From Deinococcus soli (ex Cha et al. 2016) (lineage in GTDB: Bacteria > Deinococcota > Deinococci > Deinococcales > Deinococcaceae): a DNA stretch of 64,000 bases. The notes beneath the pieces are model-generated. The model had not been told where the DNA came from, searched no databases, and saw only the letters and a program-made list of their open reading frames with translations. The stretch covers positions 868,001-932,000 of the forward strand of contig NZ_CP011389.1 of the NCBI RefSeq assembly GCF_001007995.1. Reading direction: 5' to 3'. Below, in pieces: positions 24,068 through 36,493 of the stretch. Positions within the stretch are counted from its first letter, which is position 1; each line of letters starts with the position of its first letter. Made by a program: the position numbers and the translations under genes.

Positions 24068-24442
24068 ATGAGCGAGCAACTGGAACGCGGGAAACGCAAA
24101 CGCGCGCAGGTCATGGGGCAGGAGTACGTGGACCGGGCGTTCACTGGGGATCCCGAGGCGTTCGGCGCGGACTACCAGCGCTTCCTGACCGAGTACGCCT
24201 GGGGCGCCGCGTGGGGCCGCGGGAACCTGACCGACCGCGAGCGGCACATGGTCACCCTGGGCATCCTGGCGGCGCTGGGTCGCGAGCGGGAGTTCGAGGG
24301 GCACGTCCGCGCGACCCGCAACACGGGTGTCAGCGAACGTGACCTGAGTGACGTGCTGCATCAGGTGGCGATCTACGCGGGCGTCCCGGCGGGCCTGAGC
24401 GGGTTCACGATGGCCAGGCGGGTGCTGGAGGAGCAGGAGTAG
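24068..24442 (+). CDS. carboxymuconolactone decarboxylase family protein
   Basis: This 124-residue protein resembles PcaC, gamma-carboxymuconolactone decarboxylase: WGAAWGRGNLTDRERHMVTL, the LAALGREREFEGHVRATRNT stretch with the conserved E-x-x-x-H (about residues 79-83), and VLHQVAIYAGVPAG near the end. The absence of CxxC separates it from AhpD peroxidases. TACGCT lies five bases upstream of the ATG. No other protocatechuate-pathway gene is nearby, so the decarboxylase activity is only a family-level guess. Confidence 0.85.
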   Translation: MSEQLERGKRKRAQVMGQEYVDRAFTGDPEAFGADYQRFLTEYAWGAAWGRGNLTDRERHMVTLGILAALGREREFEGHVRATRNTGVSERDLSDVLHQVAIYAGVPAGLSGFTMARRVLEEQE

Positions 24443-24504
24443 GCATTCCGGCAGGGCAGACACCCGCCCCCGGCGGACGTGCGTGGGGTGATCTAATGCC
24501 CGCC

Positions 24505-24573
24505 ATGTCCCGTGCCCTCCCCTGCCCCGTCCCCGCCAGTCAGCGAGTCGTTCCCATGGGACGCCGGTCTTGA
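24505..24573 (+). CDS. possible 22-residue leader peptide upstream of EamA exporter
   Basis: An ATG seven bases after TCTAAT opens a short frame that ends in TGA overlapping the TTG start of the exporter gene (TTGA). It contains two arginine/serine-rich ends and no known motif. Its value is positional: a leaderless short frame would deliver ribosomes to the weak TTG start. It could instead be chance. Confidence 0.35.
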   Translation: MSRALPCPVPASQRVVPMGRRS

Positions 24574-25466
24574 CCAGCCCGGCCATCCCGGCGCGGCCCA
24601 GCCTGCCGCCCGTGCCGTCCCTGCTGCTGGCGATGCTGAGCATTCAGGGTGGCGCGGCCTTCGCGAAGACGCTGTTCCCGACGCTGGGCACGGCGGGCAC
24701 CAGCGCGGTGCGCGTGACGCTGGCTGCCGCTGTCCTGATGCTCGTGTTCCGCCCGGCGCTGCACCGCCTGACGTGGGCTCAGTGGCGCGCGATCCTGCCG
24801 TACGGCGCGGCGCTGGGTCTGATGAATCTCGCGTTCTACGAGTCGCTGCGGCTGCTGCCGCTGGGGCTGGCGGTCACGCTGGAGTTCGTGGGGCCGCTGC
24901 TGCTGGCGCTGGCGCTGTCGCGCCGCCCGCTGGACGTGGCGTGGGTGGCGCTGGCCGGGCTGGGCATCGTGCTGATCTCCCCCATCGGCGGTGGGGGGGC
25001 CGCGAACGTCCCGCTGCTGGGCATCGTGCTGGCCCTCGCGGCGGGCGGCATGTGGGCGCTGTACATCCTCGCGGGGGGGGCGGTGGGCCGCCGGGTGCCG
25101 GGCACGACCGGCGTGGTCGCGGGCATGATCGTCGCCGCGCTGATCATTCTGCCGTTCGGTGTCGCGCAGGCCGGCCCGGCGCTGCTCACCCCGCACGCGC
25201 TGCTGCTGGGCCTGGGCGTCGCGGTGCTCTCCAGCGCCCTGCCGTACACGCTGGAGATGCGGGCCCTGCGCGCCATTCCCGCCCGCATCTTCGGCGTGAT
25301 GATGAGCGTCGAACCGGCCCTGGCGGCCCTGAGCGGCCTGCTGTTCCTCGGTGAGCGCCTCACGGCCGTGCAGTGGGCGGCGATGGCCTGCGTGATCGCC
25401 GCCAGCGCGGGCATCAACCTGACCGGTAAGGCGGGCGCGCACAGCGAACCGGAACCGGTGAATTAG
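24570..25466 (+). CDS. EamA/RhtA-type exporter
   Basis: This 298-residue drug/metabolite transporter has ten hydrophobic helices in two EamA repeats of five. The RhtA-like features are [20 protein letters not shown] near residue 90 and [19 protein letters not shown] with [16 protein letters not shown] in the second repeat. RhtA-type proteins export threonine, homoserine or similar amino acids. The TTG start overlaps a short upstream frame. The next gene is convergent, with a terminator between. Confidence 0.88.
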   Translation: MTSPAIPARPSLPPVPSLLLAMLSIQGGAAFAKTLFPTLGTAGTSAVRVTLAAAVLMLVFRPALHRLTWAQWRAILPYGAALGLMNLAFYESLRLLPLGLAVTLEFVGPLLLALALSRRPLDVAWVALAGLGIVLISPIGGGGAANVPLLGIVLALAAGGMWALYILAGGAVGRRVPGTTGVVAGMIVAALIILPFGVAQAGPALLTPHALLLGLGVAVLSSALPYTLEMRALRAIPARIFGVMMSVEPALAALSGLLFLGERLTAVQWAAMACVIAASAGINLTGKAGAHSEPEPVN

Positions 25467-25480
25467 GGAGTCACACGAAC

Positions 25481-25517
25481 AGGCCCGCCAGCTGGAACGC
25501 TGCGCGGGCCTTCTGTT
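25481..25517 (+). terminator. intrinsic terminator
   Basis: AGGCCCGC/GCGGGCCT stem with a 15-base loop followed by TCTGTT. It lies between the convergent EamA and ABC ATPase genes. Confidence 0.65.
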
Positions 25518-25547
25518 GCAGGCGGGCCGTCACCCCGCTGCCCCGGG

Positions 25548-27122
<1,575 letters not shown>

Positions 27123-27219
27123 AACGTTCAGTCTAGCCGTCATGGGCTCGTCTGGACAGACCCCGGGGTGTGCCGGTGGACGTGAGGGCACCGCGCGGAT
27201 GAGGCATGATGAGGGCATC

Positions 27220-28044
27220 ATGGAAACGCTGTGGTTGATGATCACGAACCTGGGTCGTGACGAGGTCTTTATCGTCGTGCTGGCGCTGTTCACGTGGCTG
27301 GTGCGGCCGCAGGGCGGGCGGGAGCTGGGCGTGGGGTTCGCGCTGAGTTACCTGCTGAACTCCGCGCTGAAGTACGGCCTGAACCTCCCCAGGCCCTTCA
27401 CGAATGATCCGTCGCTGGCCTCAGAAGCCGCGCGGGCCACGGCGGGCGGGCCGGGCCTGCCGAGCGGGCACGCGCAGATGAGCGCGACGCTGTGGCTGGG
27501 GATCGCGGCGCAGCTGCGCTCGACGGGGTTCACGGTGTTCGCCGTGCTGCTCGTGGCGCTGATCTGCGCGTCGCGCCTGCTGCTGAACGTGCACTACCCC
27601 AGTGACGTGGTGGTGGGGCTGCTGCTGGGCATTGGATTCGCGCTGCTGGCCGCGCGGGTGCACTTCCCGCAGGCGGGGGCGCTGCGCTGGGGCATTCCGG
27701 CGGCGCTGCTGGTCGTCGCGGCGCTGATTCCGGCAGGTGCCCCGCGTGAGTTCGGGACGGGCCTGGGGCTGCTGGCGGGCTTCTGGGCGGCGCGGCCCAC
27801 GTTCGCCCCGCCGCGTGACTGGGCCGGGCGGATCATCGTGGCGGTGCTGGGTCTGGTGATGGTGTTCGCGGTGTATTTCGCGCTGGGGGCGCTGCCGCAG
27901 GAACTCAAGGATATGGGGGTGGTGCGGGCGCTGCGGTACGCGGCTCTGGTGCTGGTCGCTGCCGAGGGGGTACCCCTGGCGCTGCGCCGCTGGCTGCCTG
28001 CCCAGGCGGGTGCCGCGCAGGGGGCGCCTCAGGTCGTACACTGA
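27220..28044 (+). CDS. PAP2-family membrane phosphatase
   Basis: This 274-residue membrane protein carries the three-part PAP2 signature: [10 protein letters not shown] (motif 1, about residues 49-58), GLPSGHAQM (motif 2, about 83-91) and [16 protein letters not shown] (motif 3, about 118-133) with catalytic histidines in motifs 2 and 3. It probably dephosphorylates lipid phosphates such as undecaprenyl or phosphatidyl phosphates. Several extra C-terminal helices follow the catalytic core. CATGAT lies nine bases before the ATG. It diverges from the ABC ATPase gene. Confidence 0.9.
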   Translation: METLWLMITNLGRDEVFIVVLALFTWLVRPQGGRELGVGFALSYLLNSALKYGLNLPRPFTNDPSLASEAARATAGGPGLPSGHAQMSATLWLGIAAQLRSTGFTVFAVLLVALICASRLLLNVHYPSDVVVGLLLGIGFALLAARVHFPQAGALRWGIPAALLVVAALIPAGAPREFGTGLGLLAGFWAARPTFAPPRDWAGRIIVAVLGLVMVFAVYFALGALPQELKDMGVVRALRYAALVLVAAEGVPLALRRWLPAQAGAAQGAPQVVH

Positions 28045-28062
28045 CGGTCATCAGACCAGTGC

Positions 28063-28092
28063 GGGGCAGGTCAAACCTGTCCCCTTCTTCTT
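28063..28092 (+). terminator. intrinsic terminator after PAP2 gene
   Basis: GGGGCAGGT pairs with ACCTGTCCCC (one bulge) around a CAA loop, followed by a pyrimidine tract TTCTTCTT. Confidence 0.7.
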
Positions 28093-28183
28093 CCCGGATA
28101 GTCGTTGCCACGCCCTTTCGCCGCCTTCCTCGTTCCCTGCACTGCTCCTGTCCTGCGCTCCCGCGCCCCGTGGAGGCCATCCC

Positions 28184-28900
28184 ATGAACCGACGTTCCCT
28201 GCCTGCCGCCCTGCTGCTCGTCACGCCCCTGCTCGCCGGTGTCGCTGCGCTGGCCCAGACCACACCGGCTCAGACCACGCCAGCACAGACCGCCGCGACC
28301 ACCCTGAAGGCGGGCCCGGCCGACCCTGCGCGTGGCGAGGCCATCGCCGCCAGTTGCAGCGGCTGCCACGGTCCGACCGGCCGCGCACCCGTCCTGAAGG
28401 GCGAACCGGCCGCGCAGATCCAGAACGCGCTGCTGGCCTTCCGCAGCGGCACGCGCCGCAACGGCACCATGCAGGGCATTGCGTCGCGCATGAGCGATCA
28501 GGACATCGTGGACGTCGCCGCGTTCTACGCCGGGCCGCCCCCCACTCCCGCACCTGCCACGCCGCCCGCTGCGCCCACCCCGGCACCGCCCAGCACCTCC
28601 ACCGCTGCCCCGACGACCGCGTCCGGCACCCTGGGCCGCACCCTCTACCTGGAGGGCGCCCCGGGCCGTGACGTGCTGGCCTGCGCGGTCTGCCACGGCG
28701 AGGACGGTCAGGGTGCGGACGCCGTGGGCATCCCGGCCATCGCGGGCCTGAGTGCCGCCAGCGTCCTCGAAACCCTCAGGGCGTACCACGCCATGCCGCC
28801 CGTGGGGATCGCCTACCCGGACGCCATGCGGATCGCGGTCAAGCCCCTGACCGACGCGGATATGAACGCCGTCGCCCAGTTCGTCGCCACATTGAAGTAG
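28184..28900 (+). CDS. exported di-haem cytochrome c
   Basis: This 238-residue protein has a Sec signal (about residues 1-24 ending AALAQ) and two class I cytochrome c domains, each with a CxxCH haem site: C58-C61-H62 and C167-C170-H171. Methionine candidates for the sixth ligand are near 96-103 and after 195. A proline/alanine/threonine linker joins the halves. It resembles cytochrome c4-type electron carriers. Unlike most neighbours it has a good ribosome binding site, GGAGG seven bases before the ATG. No oxidase or reductase genes adjoin it. Confidence 0.92.
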   Translation: MNRRSLPAALLLVTPLLAGVAALAQTTPAQTTPAQTAATTLKAGPADPARGEAIAASCSGCHGPTGRAPVLKGEPAAQIQNALLAFRSGTRRNGTMQGIASRMSDQDIVDVAAFYAGPPPTPAPATPPAAPTPAPPSTSTAAPTTASGTLGRTLYLEGAPGRDVLACAVCHGEDGQGADAVGIPAIAGLSAASVLETLRAYHAMPPVGIAYPDAMRIAVKPLTDADMNAVAQFVATLK

Positions 28901-28925
28901 GCCTCAGCAACCAAGTTCCCCGCCA

Positions 28926-28959
28926 CCGTCCGGGTGCCCGGCTCAGCGCACCCGGACGG
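28926..28959. terminator. bidirectional hairpin between convergent genes
   Basis: A perfect 11-bp stem, CCGTCCGGGTG (28926-28936) with CACCCGGACGG (28949-28959). The right arm lies within the last codons of the HNH gene. No long T-run is present. Confidence 0.6.
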
Positions 28960-29269
28960 CTTTCGTGGCGGGCTGCGTGCGGAGCCAGCGCACGAAGCGC
29001 TGCACGTCCTCGTGACTGCGCAGCGCGGTGAGGTCGCTGTACTCGCGCGCGAGTTCCACGTTCGAGAAGGTGCGGTGCAGGAACTTGTGGCACGGGCCGC
29101 ACAGCATCGCGGTGGGGAGGTCCGTGACGCGCAGGCCCTGGCGCCTCCCCTGCGAGCGGGGCAGCAGGTGGTGCTCGGTCAGCTGCGGCACCGCGCGGTC
29201 GCACAGCGCGCAGGTGGGCGCCTCGCGGGGCGGCGGGGGCCAGGTGGACTCGGGCTGGCGGCGGGCCAT
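28943..29269 (-). CDS. HNH endonuclease-like protein
   Basis: This 108-residue protein has a zinc-binding CALC pair (about residues 20-23) and CGPCHKFLH (about 57-65), with the catalytic-type TEHHLLPRS (about 31-39) between them, which is the HNH treble-clef layout. Such small HNH proteins are often nucleases of uncertain target, sometimes restriction-like. TATCCT lies nine bases before the ATG. No methyltransferase or phage genes are next to it. Confidence 0.82.
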   Translation of the reverse strand: MARRQPESTWPPPPREAPTCALCDRAVPQLTEHHLLPRSQGRRQGLRVTDLPTAMLCGPCHKFLHRTFSNVELAREYSDLTALRSHEDVQRFVRWLRTQPATKAVRVR

Positions 29270-29334
29270 CAGGCGCCCAGGATAGGTCGGCCCCCCGGCG
29301 GGTCACTGCGCCGGGGGTCGCAATCCATCCAGGC

Positions 29335-30309
29335 CTACAGGCGGGTCAGGCTGGGGTACTTCTGGATGGCCTCGTCCTCGGAGAGGAACTCGCCGGGCGC
29401 GTCGGGGCTCCAGACGACGTCCGCGCGGATCAGGTCGCCCGGGGCGACGCTGCTGATGGCGTTCAGGGCCGCGCGGGCCTCCTGCGCGGTGGTCACCCCG
29501 GCGGGCGGCAGGGCGGCCAGGGCGTGCGCGGCCACCATGATCGTCACGGCGAGGTACTGGTCGCTGGGGTCCGCCTTGAAGGTGTAGTCGTCCCGGTGCT
29601 GGTAGCCGCTGCCCGGATCCCTGTTCTGGTAGTTGCTGGTGGTCTGCTCCGTGAATGCAGCGCGGGCCTCGGTGGCCCAGGCGCCCACCTGACTGTCGGC
29701 GGTGCTGGCCGACCCCTGGGCACGCTGCACGGTGCCGTACACCCAGCGGTCCGGGTGGCGCAGCGCGACCAGCGCGGCCTCCTGGAGCATGCGGGCCAGG
29801 CCGTCGTTCGTGTCGGGGTCGCCGGTCTGCGCGACGCGTTGCAGGGCGCGCTTGACCTCGTCGCCCTCGGCCAGGAGGAGCTGCACGCTGACGGCCTGGG
29901 CGGTGCCGCTGACGCTGCTCAGGCCGCGCACGCCGCCGCCCAGGCTGCGGCGCATGGTCATCACCACCGCGAAGATCACCACGCCGAAGAGGATCAGCCC
30001 GACCAGCCCGAAGCCGCCGCCGCCGGTGCTGTACCCGTACCCGCCGCCGTACCCACCGTTGTTGATGATGATCGGGCCGCTGTACCCGCCCCCGTAGCCC
30101 CCGCCGTAACTGCCGCCCCGCGAGGAGCTCCCGCCACTGTATCCACCGCCGGAACTGGAGCTGCCAGAGCTCGAACTGCCGGAACTGCGGCCCCCGAAGC
30201 CCCCGCCGGACTGCGCGTGGGCGGAGGCGAGCAGCGTGGTCAGGATCAGCAGGAGGGCCGCCAGCAGCATCAGGCGGCGCGGGGTAGCGCCGGGGTGGGC
30301 TCGGGTCAT
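29335..30309 (-). CDS. DUF1517-like exported membrane protein with Gly/Ser-rich linker
   Basis: This 324-residue protein has a signal peptide (about residues 1-32), a long glycine/serine/tyrosine-rich low-complexity segment (33-95), one membrane helix (about 98-118) and a soluble C-terminal domain of about 200 residues. The domain has [32 protein letters not shown] and [19 protein letters not shown], matching the DUF1517 proteins found in cyanobacteria, plant chloroplasts and Deinococcus. Function is unknown. TACACT lies five bases upstream of the ATG. Confidence 0.75.
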   Translation of the reverse strand: MTRAHPGATPRRLMLLAALLLILTTLLASAHAQSGGGFGGRSSGSSSSGSSSSGGGYSGGSSSRGGSYGGGYGGGYSGPIIINNGGYGGGYGYSTGGGGFGLVGLILFGVVIFAVVMTMRRSLGGGVRGLSSVSGTAQAVSVQLLLAEGDEVKRALQRVAQTGDPDTNDGLARMLQEAALVALRHPDRWVYGTVQRAQGSASTADSQVGAWATEARAAFTEQTTSNYQNRDPGSGYQHRDDYTFKADPSDQYLAVTIMVAAHALAALPPAGVTTAQEARAALNAISSVAPGDLIRADVVWSPDAPGEFLSEDEAIQKYPSLTRL

Positions 30310-30397
30310 GCGTCAGTGTACGGGGCGCGTGCCGGAGGCGTCCCTGCACGCTTCCTTCACGCCGGGGCGCTGCGGGGGCGGGGGGTACACTGCGGGG

Positions 30398-30760
30398 ATG
30401 AACGTGATCACCCTGACTGCCGACGCCTGGGAGGCCTTCCTGGCCAGCCTGTATGAGCGCGACGACCGCCTCGACCTGCGCCGGGACGGCGAGACGTACG
30501 CGCGGGACGAGGCCGTGGACGCCTGGGTCATGAGCGGGCACGCCGAGGCGCTGCGCAGCGCCGATCTGGACGGGGACGTGTGGGGCACCCTGGAGGACAT
30601 CGAGGAGACCGCAGGCGACGAGGAGGAGGCCTGGGCGAAGATCCGCGCGTTCTACCTGGAACGCGGCTGCGTACTCGTGCAGGTGCAGGGCTACGACGAG
30701 CCGGAAGACTGGATCCTGACCGAGGCGCTGGCCCGCCGCCTGGGCCTGACCCCGGCCTGA
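30398..30760 (+). CDS. hypothetical acidic protein
   Basis: This 120-residue soluble, strongly acidic protein is not one I recognise. It carries several short acidic helices (DLDGDVWGTLEDIEETAGDE) and no signal or metal motif. TACACT six bases before the ATG supports the start. It is divergent from the DUF1517-like gene, 88 bases apart. Confidence 0.6.
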   Translation: MNVITLTADAWEAFLASLYERDDRLDLRRDGETYARDEAVDAWVMSGHAEALRSADLDGDVWGTLEDIEETAGDEEEAWAKIRAFYLERGCVLVQVQGYDEPEDWILTEALARRLGLTPA

Positions 30761-30846
30761 GGACCGGCCTGTGTCTCAGGAAGCCCTGAACGCCGTGTAA
30801 ATCGCGCCTCATCCTGCACAGATGAGGGGGGCGTAGGCTGACTCTC

Positions 30847-31404
30847 ATGAAAAGCGACCGTCATTTTCCCGTGAAACGCCTGCTCGCGCTCGGTGCCCTG
30901 GTCGGTGCCGGCGCGTACTACTTCAGCCGAGAGCAGAACCGCCGCGCCCTGGACGCCAAACTGGCCGAACTGGGCCTGAAGGACGCCGCGCACGACGTGG
31001 GCGAGAGCGTCACGAAGGGCTGGGAGAAGACCAAGGAGGCCGCCAAGGACGCCGGGGCCGTCATCGCCGACAAGGCGGGTGAGGTCAAGGACGCCGCCGC
31101 CGGTGGCGCGCAGGCCGCCGCCGACAAGGTCAAGGAAGTCGCCGGTGACGTGAAGGGCGCCGTGCAGGGCGCTGCCGACAAGGCCGGGGACGCCGCGAAG
31201 GACGTGGCGGGCACCGCCAGCGACAAGGCCGCCGACGTGAAGGCCGCGGCCCAGGACAAGGCGGGCGACCTAAAGGCCGCCGCGCAGGACAAGGCCGCTG
31301 AGGTCAAGGCCGACGCCCAGGCCAAGGTGGCGGACGTCAAGGCCGACGCGCAGAAGGCCGCCAACGACGTCAAGAGCGCCGCGCGCGACGCCAAGAACTC
31401 CTGA
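30847..31404 (+). CDS. LEA-like (group 3) desiccation-type protein
   Basis: This 185-residue protein has a short hydrophobic anchor near the N terminus (about residues 10-24). From about residue 50 to the end it is an almost pure Ala/Lys/Asp/Glu/Gly sequence built on repeats such as AADVKAAAQDKAGDLKAAAQ. The roughly 11-residue period of amphipathic helix is that of group 3 late-embryogenesis-abundant proteins. Such proteins protect membranes and enzymes during drying, which fits Deinococcus. TAGGCT lies seven bases before the ATG. A YtxH-like stress protein is an alternative reading of the N terminus. Confidence 0.82.
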   Translation: MKSDRHFPVKRLLALGALVGAGAYYFSREQNRRALDAKLAELGLKDAAHDVGESVTKGWEKTKEAAKDAGAVIADKAGEVKDAAAGGAQAAADKVKEVAGDVKGAVQGAADKAGDAAKDVAGTASDKAADVKAAAQDKAGDLKAAAQDKAAEVKADAQAKVADVKADAQKAANDVKSAARDAKNS

Positions 31405-31420
31405 TCCATTCACGGTAGAA

Positions 31421-31453
31421 GCAGCGCCCCGCCACTGGTTGGCGGGGCGCTGC
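31421..31453. terminator. bidirectional terminator hairpin
   Basis: A perfect 14-bp stem GCAGCGCCCCGCCA/TGGCGGGGCGCTGC with a five-base loop lies between the convergent LEA-like and M42 peptidase genes. Confidence 0.75.
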
Positions 31454-31470
31454 CGTGCCGCGGGGTGCGG

Positions 31471-32520
<1,050 letters not shown>

Positions 32521-32639
32521 GTCCGCGAGTCTACGCCGGAACGGACGTTCGTTCGCAGCGGCGTGCGGGCGCACCGTCCGGCTGGGCCGTGCCGCCTGCA
32601 CGCCCGTGCAGCCACGCATCCGCCACAATGCAGGCACTC

Positions 32640-33032
32640 ATGCCGGACGCCCCCTCTTTCACCGACAGCCCCGACATCCAGGTCCGCGTGGAGGTGCTGT
32701 TCATGCCCTCGCACAGCCAGCCGGGTCGGCTGGTGTTCGCGTACATCATCCACATCGAGAACCGCAGCGACCAGACCTGGAAGCTCCTGGCGCGCCACTG
32801 GGACATCGTGGACGGCCTGGGCCGCGAGACCAGCGTGGACGGCGAGGGTGTTGTCGGGGAGCAGCCGGTCCTGCCGCCCGGCGGGTCGTTCACGTACGAC
32901 TCGTTCGTGACGCTGGAGGCCGCGCCCGGTCACATGGGCGGCCATTACGTCATGCAGGACGCCTGGGGCGCGCGTGCGCGGGTGCCGATCGCGCCGTTCA
33001 TCCTGGCGGAACCGGGCCGCACCCTGAACTGA
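32640..33032 (+). CDS. apaG: ApaG family protein
   Basis: This 130-residue beta-sandwich protein of the ApaG family is small and usually tied to Co2+/Mg2+ tolerance or to RNA metabolism in other bacteria. Motifs include VFAYIIHIENRSDQTWKLLA (about residue 32), RHWDIVDGLGR, VVGEQPVLPPGGSFTYDS and GHMGGHYVM. An ATG twelve bases upstream is a less likely start. The biochemical role remains uncertain family-wide. Confidence 0.9.
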   Translation: MPDAPSFTDSPDIQVRVEVLFMPSHSQPGRLVFAYIIHIENRSDQTWKLLARHWDIVDGLGRETSVDGEGVVGEQPVLPPGGSFTYDSFVTLEAAPGHMGGHYVMQDAWGARARVPIAPFILAEPGRTLN

Positions 33033-33037
33033 GACCA

Positions 33038-33174
33038 ACTCCGGTTGAATGGTTTGTCAAAACCGTTCAATCCGAGCGGATGCGCCTCGCAGAGCAGGAG
33101 CAAAGCGGGTTCCGGGCGTGGAGTTGGCAGTCCGGTGGTGTTCCGGGTGGAGGGCGGAACAGACGGAATCCGTA
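33038..33174 (+). repeat. dispersed repeat, full copy (C)
   Basis: It aligns with 20007-20156 over nearly its whole length with a few substitutions and one small deletion: left end ACTCCGGTTGAA, central GGGTTCCGGG and GTGGAGTTGGCA, right end CAGACGGAATCCGTAT. It fills the gap between convergent apaG and dusA. Confidence 0.85.
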
Positions 33175-33183
33175 TAAGCGGAC

Positions 33184-34218
<1,035 letters not shown>

Positions 34219-34279
34219 CAGCCCGTCAGTGTACGCCGCGCCCCCCGCACCGAATCGTGAGGCGGGTATCCTGCCCGCG

Positions 34280-35080
34280 ATGCTCCTGACGTCCTCTCCC
34301 CTGCCCGGCTGGCCGGCCGCGCACCCACTGGGAACCGTGCCCACCGGGAAGGCGACGGGGCTGCTCCTGCCGCATGACGGGGGCCCGGTGGCCGACCTGC
34401 GGGATCAGCCGGACCGCTGGGCGCTGCTGACCGACGTGACGGCGGCGCTGCGCCGGAGCGTGCCGGTCCTGGGCTGGGGCACGGGCGCGGCGCTGCTGGG
34501 CCGCGCGCTGGGCGCAACCGTTCGCGGATCAGAGGGAGGACCGGAATGGGCGGCCCTGCCGCGTGGTGCGCAGGTCCACTGCTGGGCCGGTGAGGTGCCG
34601 CTGCACTGGACGCATGGGCGGGCGGTGGCCTGGGCCGCCCCGGAACTTCCCGAGTGGGTGCGGATTGAGTTTCTGGCGGCGCTGCCCGGCTGGGCGGACC
34701 GCACGCCCGGCTCCCCGCTGGAGGAGGTGGGGGGCGTGCCCGCGCTGGCGGCGGTCGTGACCGAGTTCTACGCCCGCGCGCGCCGTGACCCGCTGCTGGG
34801 GCCGGTGTTCGCGGCGCACGTTCAGGACTGGCCTGCGCACCTGGGGCGCGTCACGGCGTTCTGGGTGACGCTGCTGGGCGGTGACGCGGACCGTGTGCCG
34901 TGGCGGGGGAACCTGAACGCGGCGCACGCGGGGCTGGGCGTGCGGGGCGAGCACCTGCGGGCGTGGCTGACGCTGTGGGAGACGACCGCGCGTGACCTCC
35001 TGCCCGCACCGGCCGCCGACCTGCTGACGGCGCGCGCCCGGGCGATGGGGGCGCGGCTGGGCGGCCGTCAGCGGGCGTAG
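34280..35080 (+). CDS. truncated haemoglobin fused to a degenerate GATase1-like domain
   Basis: Residues about 155-255 of this 266-residue protein form a truncated haemoglobin: VVTEFYARARRDPLLGPVF, a helix with FWVTLLGG, WRGNLNAAHAGLG with the likely proximal histidine H216, and EHLRAWLTLWE. Residues 15-145 resemble a class I glutamine amidotransferase: PVLGWGTGAALLGRALGATV aligns with the nucleophile elbow PVLGxCxGxQLLARALG, but the cysteine is glycine and the later His-x-Glu pair is lost. So the first domain should be non-catalytic and might bind a ligand. TATCCT precedes the ATG by seven bases. The end overlaps the convergent next gene by 13 bases. Confidence 0.75.
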   Translation: MLLTSSPLPGWPAAHPLGTVPTGKATGLLLPHDGGPVADLRDQPDRWALLTDVTAALRRSVPVLGWGTGAALLGRALGATVRGSEGGPEWAALPRGAQVHCWAGEVPLHWTHGRAVAWAAPELPEWVRIEFLAALPGWADRTPGSPLEEVGGVPALAAVVTEFYARARRDPLLGPVFAAHVQDWPAHLGRVTAFWVTLLGGDADRVPWRGNLNAAHAGLGVRGEHLRAWLTLWETTARDLLPAPAADLLTARARAMGARLGGRQRA

Positions 35081-36387
35081 CGGCGCCCGGTGTAGTTCGT
35101 GAACACCCCGATGCCGTAACTGACGCGCCGGACGCTGTCCAGCACGGCGCGGCCGTTCCAGGCGATTCCGGCGCTGCTGCCCCCGTCGAGCAGCAGGGCG
35201 TCGCGCACGCCCAGGCGCAGCAGCAGCTTGCCCATCTCGGTGGTGGTGAGTTTCGCGTGGGTGCTGACGAGCACGAGGTCGCGGTTGCTGACCAGCCCCA
35301 CGGCGCTGCGCGCGGCCCGCCCGAACAGCGCCGGATCGCGGAACGCAGTGCTGTAGCGCGTGACGACCTGCCCGCCACTGAGGATGCGCGGCCCGGTGGC
35401 GATCACGGTCTCCATGCCGGTCCAGGTGGTGTCCAGCGGGCGGCCCAGCAGCGCGGTGGCGCTGGGGCGGATCGTGGCGCGGTTGTCCGGTGTGATCGCC
35501 AGTGCCTGCGGGATGCGCCCCCAGGTGAGCAGCCGCCCCTGCATGACGATGTCCCCGGCGGGCGCGAAGGACTGCGGGTGGAAGTAGCTGCCGTTCACGA
35601 GGACGCGCGCGCCGCTGCGCCGGGCGAGTTCCCCGACCCGCGCGCCGGAATTGAACACCAGTGCCCGCCCGGGCAGCACCGGGGCGACCAGCGTGCTGCG
35701 CCAGCGCAGATCCACGTTCGCGATCTGCATGGGCACGTTCAGGGGCCTCAGGCGCTTGAAGGTCACGGGGTCACGCTGCGGCTTCGGGGGGATCGGGACG
35801 GGCACCCGGGACGGCACGAGCAGTTTCTTGCCGGGCACGATGTGCTTGAAGCTGCCCAGTCCGTTCAGGCGGCGCAGGTCGTCCACGCTCAGGCGGTAGC
35901 GGGCGGCCAGGGCCTGCGGGGTGTCCTTCACGCCCACGCGGACGTAGCGGTACACCACGCGGACCTCGGTGGTGGGCGGCCGGACCGGCGCGGCCGCGCG
36001 GGTGCGGGGCGGGATCTTGAGGCGCTGCCCGACCGCCAGCGCCGTGCCCCGGAGGCTGTTGCCCGCCTGGAGGGCCGCGACCGTCACGCCGAACCGGGCC
36101 GCGATGGCGCTCAGGGTGTCGCCCTTCTTCACGGTGTACGGGCCCGCGCCACTGGCCGGGGGGGCCGGGGCGGCCGCGCCCGCCGGACCCACGAGGCGCA
36201 GCACCTGCCCGGCGCGGATGGTGGTGCCCCGCAGGCCGTTCAGGCGCTGGATGTCCGCCACGCTGACCCCGGTGCGGGTCGAGATGCGGAACAGCGTGTC
36301 GCCGCTCCGGACCGTCACGCTGGCCGGAACCGCCAGCGCGGCGCAGCCCAGGCCGGCCAGCAGGAGAGAAACAAACAGTCGCCGCAT
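35068..36387 (-). CDS. exported LysM and phosphodiester glycosidase (NAGPA-like) protein
   Basis: This 439-residue secreted protein has a signal peptide (about residues 1-21) and three LysM peptidoglycan-binding modules: VTVRSGDTLFRISTRTGVSV (about 23-66), YTVKKGDTLSAIAARFGVTV (about 83-126) and a divergent one ending KKLLVPS (about 142-190). The C-terminal domain from about residue 210 resembles phosphodiester glycosidases of the NAGPA family (VLVNGSYFHP, VGLVSNRDLVLVS, ALLLDGGSSAGIAWNG). It likely acts on cell-wall or exopolysaccharide phosphodiesters. Confidence 0.85.
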   Translation of the reverse strand: MRRLFVSLLLAGLGCAALAVPASVTVRSGDTLFRISTRTGVSVADIQRLNGLRGTTIRAGQVLRLVGPAGAAAPAPPASGAGPYTVKKGDTLSAIAARFGVTVAALQAGNSLRGTALAVGQRLKIPPRTRAAAPVRPPTTEVRVVYRYVRVGVKDTPQALAARYRLSVDDLRRLNGLGSFKHIVPGKKLLVPSRVPVPIPPKPQRDPVTFKRLRPLNVPMQIANVDLRWRSTLVAPVLPGRALVFNSGARVGELARRSGARVLVNGSYFHPQSFAPAGDIVMQGRLLTWGRIPQALAITPDNRATIRPSATALLGRPLDTTWTGMETVIATGPRILSGGQVVTRYSTAFRDPALFGRAARSAVGLVSNRDLVLVSTHAKLTTTEMGKLLLRLGVRDALLLDGGSSAGIAWNGRAVLDSVRRVSYGIGVFTNYTGRRYAR

Positions 36388-36493
36388 GGGGTCACACCTG
36401 ATCACAGTTGCCCTCCCGGGGCGTGAACCGAAGCTGACGTGACATTCATGCCCGCCCCGGCAGCGCCCGGACGCAGACGGCAACCGGCGGCGT

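Noticed and set aside
28943..29269. HNH protein as part of a restriction or anti-phage system
   Set aside because: No methyltransferase, helicase or other defence gene adjoins it; single small HNH genes are common in Deinococcus.
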